A stretch of 64,000 nt of DNA from Rubrivivax sp. (GCA_018780805.1 JADMJD010000006.1:1-64000), one strand, 5' to 3'; counted from the stretch's first letter, positions 11,184 through 19,108 are shown. Numbers and translations are program-made. The notes: generated by a model from the sequence alone, not told the origin.

Positions 11184-12103
11184 CCAGCGGGCTCCAGGCG
11201 GGCCAGTTGTGTGGTGACGTCTTCCAGATCGCTGTAGACCAGTTCAAAACAACGGCAGCGGTCGATCACCCCCGCCAGCAGGTTGAAGCCTGCCGTGCCA
11301 TGCACGTTGAAGTTGAAGGCGTTTTCCACCAGTTTCACCAGGCCGGCGGCGCGCCCCATCGGCGTCAACGTGGTGGGCGTTTCGGCCTGCCACCGGGGCA
11401 GCACCACCCAAGCAGGCCGGGCATGTTCATGGGCCTGCTCCACAGCCGACAGTGGGGGCTTGAAGTGCGCGACGCTGCCTTTTGTCGTGTCACGCACCAC
11501 GGGGCTGAAGCGCGCTTCGGGGGCAAAGCGGCCGATCACGTCGATCGATGCATTCTTCAGGCTGACCGGGCGCGGCACCGGCACCACGCAGCCGGTGTCA
11601 AGATCGAGTACGGTGAGTTCATCCGACAGCAAACGCCAGCCGCGATGAATCAGCCCGGCGCACAAGGTGCTCTTGCCCGAGCCCGGGGGCGCCGGCAGGA
11701 TCAGGGCCAGCCCGCCGCGTTCCACGACTGCCGCGTGCAGGATCAGGTACTGGTGGCAATGGCTGGTGATGCACCAGTTGAGTCCCCATTCCAGCATCGG
11801 AAAGCCCTGGTCGCCGGGCAGGGGCGCAAACGGCGTCAGGTCGTCGTAGCGGAACTCCACTTGCGGCTGGAACCAGCGGCGCAGGGTGGCGGGGCGGCCG
11901 ACCTGCACGTGGAAATCGGCAAAGGCATCGGAGGCCAACACCGGGTGCGCTGCATAGTGCAGCCGAAAGGCGCTGACGACGGCCGGCAGGCGCGTGCGGA
12001 TGCGGCTGACCACCGGGCCCGTGCGCACAGCCAAGCCTGCGCCCTGCAGCTGGCGCTGGATGTCGAGGGGGGAGAGGTCGCCGAGCTTCACAGAGCGCGG
12101 CAT
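11180..12103 (-). CDS. HPr kinase-related protein (HprK-rel-A family)
   Basis: A 307-aa protein related to the catalytic part of HPr(Ser) kinase, with P-loop LPAPPGSGKSTLCAGL (about residues 138-150), later DELTVLD, and the C-terminal segment ENAFNFNVHGTAGFNLLAGVIDRC. It lacks the usual HprK N-terminal domain, and no HPr or PTS gene is nearby, so the substrate is probably not HPr. The known family 'HprK-related kinase A' occurs with a PqqD-like chaperone, as here. The pqqD-like gene overlaps its start by 16 nt and the nucleotidyltransferase overlaps its end by 4 nt. A GTG at 12091 is an alternative start. Confidence 0.88.
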   Translation of the reverse strand: MPRSVKLGDLSPLDIQRQLQGAGLAVRTGPVVSRIRTRLPAVVSAFRLHYAAHPVLASDAFADFHVQVGRPATLRRWFQPQVEFRYDDLTPFAPLPGDQGFPMLEWGLNWCITSHCHQYLILHAAVVERGGLALILPAPPGSGKSTLCAGLIHRGWRLLSDELTVLDLDTGCVVPVPRPVSLKNASIDVIGRFAPEARFSPVVRDTTKGSVAHFKPPLSAVEQAHEHARPAWVVLPRWQAETPTTLTPMGRAAGLVKLVENAFNFNVHGTAGFNLLAGVIDRCRCFELVYSDLEDVTTQLARLEPAG

Positions 12104-12375
12104 TCTGTCAGCCCGAGCGTGCGCAGGCTGTCCAGAATGTCGCGCAATGCGGCGATTTCGGTGTCGGTGGCGTCGGTGGCGCCGCAGGCTGCCAGCAGAT
12201 CGGCTTCAGACACCGTGGTGTCCCCAGCATCGACCAACAAGCCAAAAATTTCCGCAGGCCCGTCGGTCAACAGGTGCGTGGCGGTGGCCGCGGGGTCGTA
12301 GACCACCACCTGCTCATCCCAGCGACGCCACTGCAGCGCAGCGCTCTGGGACAGTTGCCACGCGGGCGTCACCAT
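12088..12375 (-). CDS. PqqD-family protein of the HPr-rel-A system
   Basis: A 95-aa protein beginning MVTPAWQLSQSAALQWRRWDEQVVVYDPAATATHLLTDGPAEIFGLL. This is the PqqD/RRE pattern: a beta hairpin, a phrase resembling 'xHLLNxxAxxI', then helices with LLAACGATDATDTEIAALRDILDSLRTLGL. PqqD-like domains bind leader peptides or substrate proteins and present them to modifying enzymes. The chosen ATG at 12375 overlaps the preceding TGA as TGATG; the track start at 12459 would run 84 nt into the upstream gene. Translational coupling on both sides ties the upstream secreted protein, this protein and the kinase together. Confidence 0.87.
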   Translation of the reverse strand: MVTPAWQLSQSAALQWRRWDEQVVVYDPAATATHLLTDGPAEIFGLLVDAGDTTVSEADLLAACGATDATDTEIAALRDILDSLRTLGLTECRAL

Positions 12376-12999
12376 CAAGCGCTGGTGTAGGGCATTGTCG
12401 TCTTGAGCCACGGCGTGATGCCGCCGTTGCCCTGCGGCGTGCAATCGTCGCAGCGCCACTTGATGCCGGCCGTGGGCTCATGGTAACCACGGGTCTTGTA
12501 GCCACGCCACAGGTCCTGCGCGTACCCGGTGCTGCAGACCGCCGCCGGCACCTTGCCGGCACAGGCGTTCAGATAGGCAGCAGCCAAGTGCGCGACCATG
12601 CACTTCTCGCCTGAGGTTTCGGTGTAGCTCACACACTCAAGCAGGGTCTTTCCACCGTAGGTCGGATGGTCGTCAAAGCACTCGCGGAACAGCTTGGGAT
12701 TTGCGCCGTTGTCCTTCTTGCAGGATGCAGGCCACTTGCTCCAGCTGCCCGTCGGGCCGCAGCTCTTCCAGCCGGAGGGCTTGCAGCCGGTGACCGGATG
12801 GTGGATGTCCGGCCGACTGGTGCTCAGCGATGCAAAGCTGGAAGCCGGCGTCGTCGTGTAGTTGTAGGTGGCGCGCACCGGGTTGCTGACCACGGTCAGC
12901 ATGGCGGGCGCCAAGGCAGCACTGCCTTGCAGCAGGCGACGGCGGCCGGCGCTGCGGGGGGCGGAAGCCGAGGGACCGGCAGGGTCGTTCGGTCGGTCG
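12375..12999 (-). CDS. Cysteine-rich exported protein of unknown function, possible substrate of the PqqD/HprK-like system
   Basis: Not recognised. The track ORF starts at 13013 (212 aa, MKMASDRPND...); an in-frame choice nearby is uncertain, so read the start as approximate between 13013 and about 12999. The N-terminus has a twin-arginine-like signal (GRRRLLQGSAALAPAMLTVVSNPVRA) ending in an Ala-type cleavage site. The mature part has ten cysteines, an even number that suggests disulfides, in a Trp/Gly/Lys-rich context (GCKPSGWKSCGPTGSWSKWPASC ... KWRCDDCTPQG). The gene is the first of the operon, and its stop overlaps the pqqD-like start. The arrangement makes it the natural candidate for what the PqqD-like protein binds. 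That is inference only. Confidence 0.75.
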
Positions 13000-13144
13000 G
13001 AAGCCATCTTCACTTCTCCAAAGGCATTTCAGCCTGATTTTAGGTGGCGGCCAGGGCTCTGTGGCGCTTGCAGACCCGCGTGAACAGGGGGAAATGCACA
13101 GCTGTCAGGACCATGCGCGCAATGCGCCACGAACCCGCCTTCAC

Positions 13145-13173
13145 CCAAAGAAAATGGGGCCCGCAGGCCCCAT
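13145..13173 (-). terminator. Rho-independent terminator of the PEP-CTERM gene
   Basis: On the minus strand this reads ATGGGGCC-TGCG-GGCCCCAT followed by TTTTCTTT: a perfect 8-bp stem (13154-13161 with 13166-13173), a 4-nt loop and a T-rich tail. It lies about 35-65 nt after the PEP-CTERM stop. A smaller hairpin GCAGGC/GCCTGC (13184-13200) sits between the stop and this element. The terminator separates the PEP-CTERM gene from the downstream unknown/PqqD/HprK-like operon. Confidence 0.9.
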
Positions 13174-13208
13174 CCCGTGCGGTGCAGGCGAAGTGCCTGC
13201 GGCGCGGC

Positions 13209-13958
13209 TTACTTGGCAGTAGCCTTGCGGCGGCGGGCCATGCCCAGACCAGCCAGGGCCAGACCGGCCAGGGCCAGGGAGCCGGGTTCAGGGACGGCTT
13301 GAATAATGTCAACCGTGAAATCAAGGGACCCTGCGGAACCCGTACCGTCGATCATCAGCTGCAACGCTCCGACCCGTGAAAAGTTGGCCGTGCCGAAGTT
13401 GGAGAACGAAACGTACTTCTGACCGACGAAGTTGTCCATGATGGTGGTGGTGAAGCTGTCAACTTCCCCATCGGTGATCATGTCGTCCAAGTTTTTATCG
13501 GTCCACACCGAGAAGGTCAGGTCGAAGGTCTGGTCGGCAGTAATCACGTCGATCAAAAACGACACCGCTCCGATGTTCAGTTCAACACCGACATCACCCG
13601 AAGCGTCATCCAGGCCGTCAGCATCAACGCCAGCCAAGGTGTTAGCCCCGTCCCAGCGAACCAGGCCCGTGCCTTGCGCGGCACCGGCCTGTCCAGACGA
13701 AGATGCGTAGCTGAGAACGTCGTCAGCCACGCCCATCGACACCGAGCCGCCGCCGGCAGTCTTCGTGACAGCGAGATCGCGGTATCCACCAAGGATGGAG
13801 CTGTCCGACCCGGCGGATGTGGCGTCGCTGCCACCGACCACGTTGGTCGAGGCAGTTGCTTGATCGAAGCTGAAGTCGTCAATTACGACGCCAGCGTTCG
13901 CCGCCACACCAGCAACCGCCAGAGCGACCGCCGAAACGATTTTCGAGAACTTGAACAT
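13209..13958 (-). CDS. PEP-CTERM sorting domain-containing exported protein
   Basis: A 249-aa secreted protein starting MFKFSKIVSAVALAVAGVAANAG, a Sec signal peptide. I chose the ATG at 13958 because AGGAG lies just upstream and the signal follows at once; the track start at 14057 precedes the promoter and cannot be right. The C-terminus is a textbook PEP-CTERM signal: VPEPGSLALAGLALAGLGMARRRK, that is the PEP motif, a hydrophobic helix and a basic tail, the target of exosortase XrtA (encoded at 23396). The middle is Asp/Ser/Gly-rich (DDFSFDQATASTNVVGGSDATSAGSDSS) and probably beta-rich, with no catalytic motif seen. It is likely to be surface- or matrix-associated. Confidence 0.92.
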   Translation of the reverse strand: MFKFSKIVSAVALAVAGVAANAGVVIDDFSFDQATASTNVVGGSDATSAGSDSSILGGYRDLAVTKTAGGGSVSMGVADDVLSYASSSGQAGAAQGTGLVRWDGANTLAGVDADGLDDASGDVGVELNIGAVSFLIDVITADQTFDLTFSVWTDKNLDDMITDGEVDSFTTTIMDNFVGQKYVSFSNFGTANFSRVGALQLMIDGTGSAGSLDFTVDIIQAVPEPGSLALAGLALAGLGMARRRKATAK

Positions 13959-14027
13959 GTTGGGCTCCTGAGAGGTTGCTTGCTGTCTGTGAGGGGGCAA
14001 ATCGACCGCCCTCATGCCTCTTCCTAA

Positions 14028-14042
14028 GCAGGTGCTGTGCCA
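14028..14042 (-). promoter_or_regulatory. Sigma-54 (-24/-12) promoter of the PEP-CTERM gene
   Basis: The minus strand reads C-TGGCAC-AGCAC-CTGC-T. The invariant GG and GC dinucleotides are correctly spaced and 13 of the 15 core positions fit TGGCACG-N4-TTGC. The predicted transcript start is near 14015, which leaves a ~57-nt leader with an AGGAG ribosome site before the ATG at 13958. PrsR, encoded in this window, is a sigma-54 activator of the expected type. Confidence 0.82.
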
Positions 14043-14061
14043 GCTTGGTTTGTTCATTTGA

Positions 14062-14074
14062 AATCAATAACTTG
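14062..14074. promoter_or_regulatory. IHF binding site
   Basis: AATCAATAACTTG matches the IHF consensus WATCAANNNNTTR at every specified position. It lies about 20 nt upstream of the -24 element, between the sigma-54 promoter and a possible activator site, where IHF usually bends DNA for NtrC-type activators. The flanks are AT-rich compared with the surrounding DNA. Confidence 0.65.
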
Positions 14075-14095
14075 CGTCGATCTCTGGCCCACAGA

Positions 14096-14106
14096 CCAGC
14101 TGCTGG
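14096..14106. promoter_or_regulatory. Possible upstream activator site (palindrome) for PrsR
   Basis: CCAGC-T-GCTGG is a perfect inverted repeat about 55-80 nt upstream of the -24 element, on the far side of the IHF site. This is the usual position for an enhancer of an NtrC-type regulator. Assignment to PrsR rests on position only; a short GC-rich palindrome can occur by chance. Confidence 0.3.
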
Positions 14107-14345
14107 AGGCCAGGGCTGTAAAGTCTTTCGACACCCTCTGCGGGGCGGGCGCCTGGAGCTTGGCGTGAATAATGCGCTCCGGCTGCAGCAGCGGCGTGCC
14201 GGCCGCTTGGTGGCCTTGTTCGCCTGTGCCAACATCGCGCTCCGGTGCCTGGGCTGAGCGCCGGTTCCGTCCTGCCGGCCCTCCAGATGCATGCTGGCAC
14301 GCCGACAACCTAGCTTATATAGAACACCGCAGAGGATACGTCCCC

Positions 14346-14987
14346 ATGGCCGCAACGATCTCGCCGCGCTCCCCGTCTCCGCTGTACCGCTTGTTCGGTG
14401 CCCTGGCGGCTGTGGCGGCCCTGGCCGGATGTGCCACCGCGCCGAGCAACCTGCCGCCCGCCCCAGCGCAAGCCGCTTCGCCCGAATACAGCTATGTCAT
14501 CGGCCCGGGCGACAGCCTGAACATCATCGTCTGGCGCAACCCGGAGCTGTCCATGTCGGTGCCGGTGCGCCCGGACGGCAAGGTCTCGGCCCCGCTGGTG
14601 GACGAGATCGTCGCCCAGGGCAAGACCTCGGTCCAGATGGCGCGCGAGGTGGAAGAAAAGCTCGCCAAGTTCGTGCGCGACCCCATCGTCACCGTGGTGG
14701 TCACCGGCTTCGTCGGCCCCTACAGCGAGCAGATCCGTGTGGTGGGCGAAGCGGCCAAACCCCAGTTCCTGCCGTACAAGCAGAAGATGACCGTGCTGGA
14801 CGTGATGATCGCTGTCGGCGGCCTCACCGACTTTGCCGACGGCAACGCGGCCACCATCCTGCGCACCGGCGACGGCAACAAACAATACAGCGTGCGCCTG
14901 AAGGACCTGGTCAAGCGCGGCGACGTCAGCGCCAACGTCGAGATGCGACCTGGTGACATCCTGATCATCCCGCAGAGCTTCTTCTGA
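14346..14987 (+). CDS. XrtA-associated polysaccharide export lipoprotein (Wza-like)
   Basis: Outer-membrane polysaccharide export protein of 213 aa, first gene of the core exosortase operon. The start is the ATG at 14346, giving a lipoprotein signal LYRLFGALAAVAALAGC (lipobox LAGC) directly followed by TAPSNLPPAPAQAASPEYSYVIGPGDSLNIIVWRNPELS, the Poly_export domain opening. A SLBB-like segment follows (IRVVGEAAKPQFLPYKQKMTVLDVMIAVGGLTDFADGNAATILR) and the protein ends MRPGDILIIPQSFF, a family hallmark. The track start at 14172 would put 58 residues before the signal. An AGAGGA ribosome site lies ~11 nt upstream. It is shorter than Wza and matches the XrtA-type export proteins. Confidence 0.94.
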   Translation: MAATISPRSPSPLYRLFGALAAVAALAGCATAPSNLPPAPAQAASPEYSYVIGPGDSLNIIVWRNPELSMSVPVRPDGKVSAPLVDEIVAQGKTSVQMAREVEEKLAKFVRDPIVTVVVTGFVGPYSEQIRVVGEAAKPQFLPYKQKMTVLDVMIAVGGLTDFADGNAATILRTGDGNKQYSVRLKDLVKRGDVSANVEMRPGDILIIPQSFF

Positions 14988-15011
14988 CGCCCCTCACACG
15001 CTGCGACGGTC

Positions 15012-16592
15012 ATGAACGAACTGCTGCTCCAGATATCCACCATTGCCCGCGGCATGTGGCGCTTTCGCTGGCCGGCCGTGGCCGTGGCCTGGCTGGTGGC
15101 GGTGGTGGGCACGGTGGGGATCTTCCGCATCCCGGACCAGTACGAGGCCAACGCCCGCATCTTCGTCGACACGCAGTCCATCCTGCGGCCTTTGCTCTCG
15201 GGCCTGGCGGTGCAGCCCAACGTCGAGCAGCAGATCGGCATGCTCAGCCGCACGCTGATCAGCCGGCCCAACATCGAGAAGCTGGTGCGCATGGCCGACC
15301 TGGACTTGTCGGCCAAGAGCAAGACCGATCAGGACGCGCTGATCGATGGCCTGATGAAGGACATCCGCATCAGCGGCACCTCGCGCGACAACCTGTTCTC
15401 GCTGAGCTACCGCGACAGCGATCAGGAAAAAGCCAAGCGTGTGGTGCAGTCGCTGGTCTCGATCTTCGTGGAGTCCAGCCTGGGCGCGACCCGCAAGGAC
15501 ACCGATTCTGCCAAGGTCTTCCTGAACGAGCAGATCAAGAACTTCGAAGCCAAGCTCGAAGAATCCGAGACGCGTTTGAAGGAATTCAGGCTGCGTAACC
15601 TGGACCTTCAGGTGGCCGAAGGCAAGGACTCGGCGTCGCGCCTGGTGGACCTGAACCGCCAGCTGGAAGACGCCAAGCTGCAGCTGCGCGAAGCCGAAAA
15701 CGCGCGCGATTCCGCCAAGACCCAGATCGCCGCCGAGCGGGCCCGCATTTCTGCCGTGGCGACGGCCGCGCCGGACGATGCCTCCATCAACATCGCCACC
15801 CCCGAAATCGATTCCCGGTTGGACACCCAGAAGCGCAACCTCGACAGCCTGCTCCAGCGCTTCACCGAACAACATCCCGACGTGCTCAACACGCGCCGGC
15901 TGATCCGCGAACTGGAAGAGCAGAAGAAGAAGGAAGTGGCAGCGCTGCGCAAGGCCGCCGCCACGGCGGGCTCACCCACGGCGGCACCCAGCGCACAAAA
16001 CGCCACCCTGCAGGAGCTGAACCGCCTGCTCGCGGCCAGCGAGGTGCAGGCAGCGTCACTGCGTGCCCGCGTGAATGAATTCAGCGCCCGTCTGGCCACG
16101 GCCAGGTCGGCCGTGCGCACGGCGCCGCAGATCGAGGCTGAAGCGGCGCAGCTGAACCGTGACTACGAGATCACCAAGAAGAACTACGAAGACCTGGTGG
16201 CGCGCCGCCAGTCGGCCACGATCTCGGGCGATCTGGACTCCGCCTCCGGCATGGCGGATTTCCGTCTGATCGACCCGCCGCGTGTGTCGCCCAAGCCCGT
16301 TTTCCCGAACCGCTTGCTGCTGTTGCCGCTGGCCCTGGTGGCCGCCATCGGCGCCGGCATGTTCACCGCGTTTGCCGCCAGCCAGGTGCGCCCGGTGTTC
16401 ATGGATGCGTCAGAGCTGCGCAACAAGACCGGCCTGCCCTTGCTGGGTGTGGTGTCGATCGCGCTGGCAGAGCCCGACCGGCGCAGCGAGCGGCGCGACA
16501 AGCTGAAGTTTGCGGGTGCGACCGGTGGTCTGTTGCTGAGCTTCGTGATGACGCTCGGCGCCCTGGCCTTTCTGACGTCCCGCATCTCCTGA
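15012..16592 (+). CDS. XrtA system polysaccharide chain-length determinant protein
   Basis: Inner-membrane polysaccharide co-polymerase (Wzz-type) of 526 aa that sets polymer length and works with the BY-kinase encoded next. An N-terminal membrane helix (WPAVAVAWLVAVVGTVGIFRIP, about 20-42) is followed by YEANARIFVDTQSILRPLLSGLAV. A long periplasmic coiled coil follows (about 165-400, with KNFEAKLEESETRLKEF and LNRQLEDAKLQLREAENARDSAKTQIAAERAR), then a GNR motif region near 415-450 and a C-terminal helix LLLPLALVAAIGAGMFTAFAA. A further hydrophobic stretch (GGLLLSFVMTLGALAFL) ends the protein. The kinase gene starts 7 nt after its stop. Confidence 0.94.
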   Translation: MNELLLQISTIARGMWRFRWPAVAVAWLVAVVGTVGIFRIPDQYEANARIFVDTQSILRPLLSGLAVQPNVEQQIGMLSRTLISRPNIEKLVRMADLDLSAKSKTDQDALIDGLMKDIRISGTSRDNLFSLSYRDSDQEKAKRVVQSLVSIFVESSLGATRKDTDSAKVFLNEQIKNFEAKLEESETRLKEFRLRNLDLQVAEGKDSASRLVDLNRQLEDAKLQLREAENARDSAKTQIAAERARISAVATAAPDDASINIATPEIDSRLDTQKRNLDSLLQRFTEQHPDVLNTRRLIRELEEQKKKEVAALRKAAATAGSPTAAPSAQNATLQELNRLLAASEVQAASLRARVNEFSARLATARSAVRTAPQIEAEAAQLNRDYEITKKNYEDLVARRQSATISGDLDSASGMADFRLIDPPRVSPKPVFPNRLLLLPLALVAAIGAGMFTAFAASQVRPVFMDASELRNKTGLPLLGVVSIALAEPDRRSERRDKLKFAGATGGLLLSFVMTLGALAFLTSRIS

Positions 16593-16599
16593 CCACGCC

Positions 16600-17574
16600 A
16601 TGAGCAGTCTGATCGAACAAGCCGCCCACCGGCTCGAGCAACTCCGGCGCGCTGGCGTCGAGATCCCAGGCAACCCGCCATCGGCTCCTGTGCCTTCGGC
16701 GGCGACGCCTGCCGCGCGTGTGGTGCCGGCGCCGGCCGTGCCGGCGCCGGCTGCGGAGCCTCCATCGCCGCAGTCGCGCATGGTGGAGATCAACCTCGAG
16801 CACCTGCAGGCCTCCAGCGTGATCACGCCCGTGTCACCGCGCTCGGCGATGTCGGACCAGTACCGCGTGATCAAACGCCCGCTGATCGCCAACGCGATGG
16901 GCCGGGGTGCGGCGCCGTTGCGCCATGGCAACCTGATCATGGTGACCAGTGCGCTGCCGGGGGAGGGCAAGAGTTTCACGTCCTTGAACCTGGCCATGAG
17001 CATCGCGGCCGAGCTGGACAATACCGTGATGCTGGTCGACGCCGACGTGGCGCGCCCGTCCGTGTTGCGCATGCTGGGCCTGCCGCCCGGCCCGGGCCTG
17101 CTGGATATCCTGGAAGGCCGGGCCGACATGGCCGAGGTGCTGCTGCGCACCAACATCGACAAGCTCACGCTGTTGCCCAGCGGCAATGTGCACCCGCGCG
17201 CGACCGAACTGCTGGCCAGCGATGCCATGCGCGACCTGCTGGACGACATGGCCACGCGATACCCTGACCGCATCATCATCTTTGATTCGCCGCCGCTGCT
17301 GCTGACCACCGAATCGCGGGTGCTCGCCACGCAGATGGGGCAGATCGTCGTGGTGGTGAACGCCGGCAAGACGCTGCAGGCCGACGTGATGAACGCGCTG
17401 AACACCATCGAAGCCTGCCCGGTGAAGATGATGCTGCTCAACCGTGCCCGCGGCACCCAAAGCGCGTCCTATGGGTACGGCTATGGCTACGGCTATGGTT
17501 ATGGCGCACCGGCTGCCAAGGCCGACGAGGCCGAGGGCGCGCCCTCGGCCGCCGCAGCGCCTTCGGCCGGCTGA
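16600..17574 (+). CDS. XrtA-associated tyrosine autokinase (BY-kinase)
   Basis: Cytoplasmic bacterial tyrosine kinase of 324 aa that partners the chain-length protein; cycles of autophosphorylation control polymer assembly. The N-terminal 60 residues are Pro/Ala-rich. Walker A is SALPGEGKSFTS (about 117-128), Walker A' is VMLVDADVARPS and Walker B is IIIFDSPPLLL. The C-terminal tail carries five YG dipeptides in a row (SYGYGYGYGYGYGAPAAK), which is the expected autophosphorylation cluster. The ATP-grasp/phosphatase fusion at 33554 could be the matching phosphatase. It lies 3 nt upstream of the outer-membrane protein gene. Confidence 0.94.
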   Translation: MSSLIEQAAHRLEQLRRAGVEIPGNPPSAPVPSAATPAARVVPAPAVPAPAAEPPSPQSRMVEINLEHLQASSVITPVSPRSAMSDQYRVIKRPLIANAMGRGAAPLRHGNLIMVTSALPGEGKSFTSLNLAMSIAAELDNTVMLVDADVARPSVLRMLGLPPGPGLLDILEGRADMAEVLLRTNIDKLTLLPSGNVHPRATELLASDAMRDLLDDMATRYPDRIIIFDSPPLLLTTESRVLATQMGQIVVVVNAGKTLQADVMNALNTIEACPVKMMLLNRARGTQSASYGYGYGYGYGYGAPAAKADEAEGAPSAAAAPSAG

Positions 17575-17577
17575 GCG

Positions 17578-19104
17578 ATGCCGCCCAAATCGGCACCGCT
17601 GCGCCTGACGCCCCGCCTGCTGGCCTGTTGCCTCGCAGCCGCCTGGGCGCCAGCGGCTTGGGCACAGGCCAGCGGCCTGCGCCTGCAGCCCACGCTGAAC
17701 CTGGGGGTCACCGTCACCGACTCTCATGACTTCGAGGACGGCATCCGCCGTGGCGAGGTCATCAGCACAGTGGGTGCCGGCCTGGCCGTCACCAGCAACG
17801 CCGGACGGTTGCGGGGCGCCTTGACCTACCGCGCCGACGGCGTGGTTCACGCGCGCGACACCCCAGCCAATGCCTTGCTGCACAGCCTGCAATCCAGCGC
17901 CGTGGCCGAGCTGCTGGAGCGCCAGCTGTTCATGGACGTGAGCGCCAGGGTCTCGCAGCAGCCGGTGTCCACCCGCCAGGTGCAGACCGTGGACAGTGTG
18001 CTGACCGAACGCAACCGCGCGCAGCTGGCCAGCATCAATGTGCAGCCCCGGTTTGAGTTCCAGTTGGGCCGCGTGGCCGACGGCCGTCTGGCCGCCAGTG
18101 GCACCTACACCCGGCCCAGCGGCGATGCTGATCGCGAAGACTCAGGCCAGGCCTCGGCCAGTTTTTCGCTGGTGTCGGCTGGTGTGTCCAAACTGGGCTG
18201 GAACGCTTCGGCCACGCGCAATGTGTCGCAGTTCCGCGGCAGCCGCCGCGCGACCGACGACCGCCTGGTGGCCGGTGCGGACTTCAAACCCGATGTCGAT
18301 TGGCGCTTTTCCGTGCGCGGCGGTGTCGACTACTCCGACATCAACGCTGCCGGCGAGCGGCGCCGCTACGACAGCTGGGGCGCCGGTGTCGACTGGACGC
18401 CGTCGCCACGCACGCGCGCCACGCTGCAGGCCGACAAACGTTCGTTTGGCGATGCCTTCGGTGTGTCGCTGGAGCACCGCTCTCGCCAGACCGTCTGGCG
18501 CTACAGCGACCAGCAGGACATCTCGCGCAGCGGCGCCAACGATGCCGTGCAGCTGGCGTCGGCCTACGACCTGTTCTTCGCGCTTTACGCGTCGCAGGAG
18601 CCGGACCCGGTGAAACGCCAGGAACTGGTCGAGAGCGTGCTCGTGCGCAACGGCCTGCAGCGGGATGCGCAGCTGGCAGTGGGCTTCCTGAGCAACTCGA
18701 TCACCCTGCAGCGGCGCCAACAGGCCTCGGTGCTGCTGCAGACCGTGCGCACCAGCTACTCGCTGTCTGCCTTTGCTTCACGATCGCGTCGGGTCGAAGA
18801 CGGCTCGTTGCTGGTGGATGACACCGCCAACGGCAACAGCGTCATGCAACGCGGTTTGAGTCTGCAGGTGTCGCACCGCGTCACCCCCACGGCGGCCCTC
18901 ACGGGTGTCGCATCATGGCAGCGCAACAGCGACAGCGAAGCCGGTGCCACGCCCAGCACGCTGAAGAGCTTGTCGTTGTCGTGGTCCGACCGCCTGGGGC
19001 CCCGGACCGCCTACTCCCTGGGCCTGCGTCACGCCGACTACTTCGCCGACACCGACCCCTACACCGAAAATGCCCTCATCGCCAACCTGAGCCTGCGCTT
19101 CTAG
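17578..19104 (+). CDS. PEP-CTERM system-associated outer-membrane beta-barrel protein (TIGR03016 family)
   Basis: A 508-aa protein with a signal peptide (LLACCLAAAWAPAAWAQA) and a mature sequence of alternating short strands and turns, for example GNLGVTVTDSHDFEDG and RVTPTAALTGVASWQRNSDSEAG. It ends in an aromatic-terminated strand, ENALIANLSLRF, the C-terminal Phe signature of outer-membrane barrels. This combination and its position between the tyrosine kinase and the ATPase are characteristic of the XrtA-associated outer-membrane protein. Its job is presumably to form the secretion channel or an anchor for the polymer; that is inferred from context. Confidence 0.9.
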   Translation: MPPKSAPLRLTPRLLACCLAAAWAPAAWAQASGLRLQPTLNLGVTVTDSHDFEDGIRRGEVISTVGAGLAVTSNAGRLRGALTYRADGVVHARDTPANALLHSLQSSAVAELLERQLFMDVSARVSQQPVSTRQVQTVDSVLTERNRAQLASINVQPRFEFQLGRVADGRLAASGTYTRPSGDADREDSGQASASFSLVSAGVSKLGWNASATRNVSQFRGSRRATDDRLVAGADFKPDVDWRFSVRGGVDYSDINAAGERRRYDSWGAGVDWTPSPRTRATLQADKRSFGDAFGVSLEHRSRQTVWRYSDQQDISRSGANDAVQLASAYDLFFALYASQEPDPVKRQELVESVLVRNGLQRDAQLAVGFLSNSITLQRRQQASVLLQTVRTSYSLSAFASRSRRVEDGSLLVDDTANGNSVMQRGLSLQVSHRVTPTAALTGVASWQRNSDSEAGATPSTLKSLSLSWSDRLGPRTAYSLGLRHADYFADTDPYTENALIANLSLRF

Positions 19105-19108
19105 AGCC

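Larger units (their letters stand above)
13959..14345. other. 387-nt divergent control region between the PEP-CTERM gene and the XrtA operon
   Basis: It holds the sigma-54 promoter and IHF site for the leftward gene. For the rightward operon I see an AT-rich stretch (TTATATAG, about 14315-14322) that may be a -10 element, preceded by TGGCACG at 14295-14301. The latter looks like a -24 element but has CAAC, not TTGC, where the -12 element should be. No small gene is convincing in the region. Confidence 0.5.

Noticed and set aside
14295-14301. TGGCACG upstream of the XrtA operon as a second sigma-54 promoter
   Set aside because: The -12 position reads CAAC instead of TTGC and the next GC is five bases too far, so the spacing fails.
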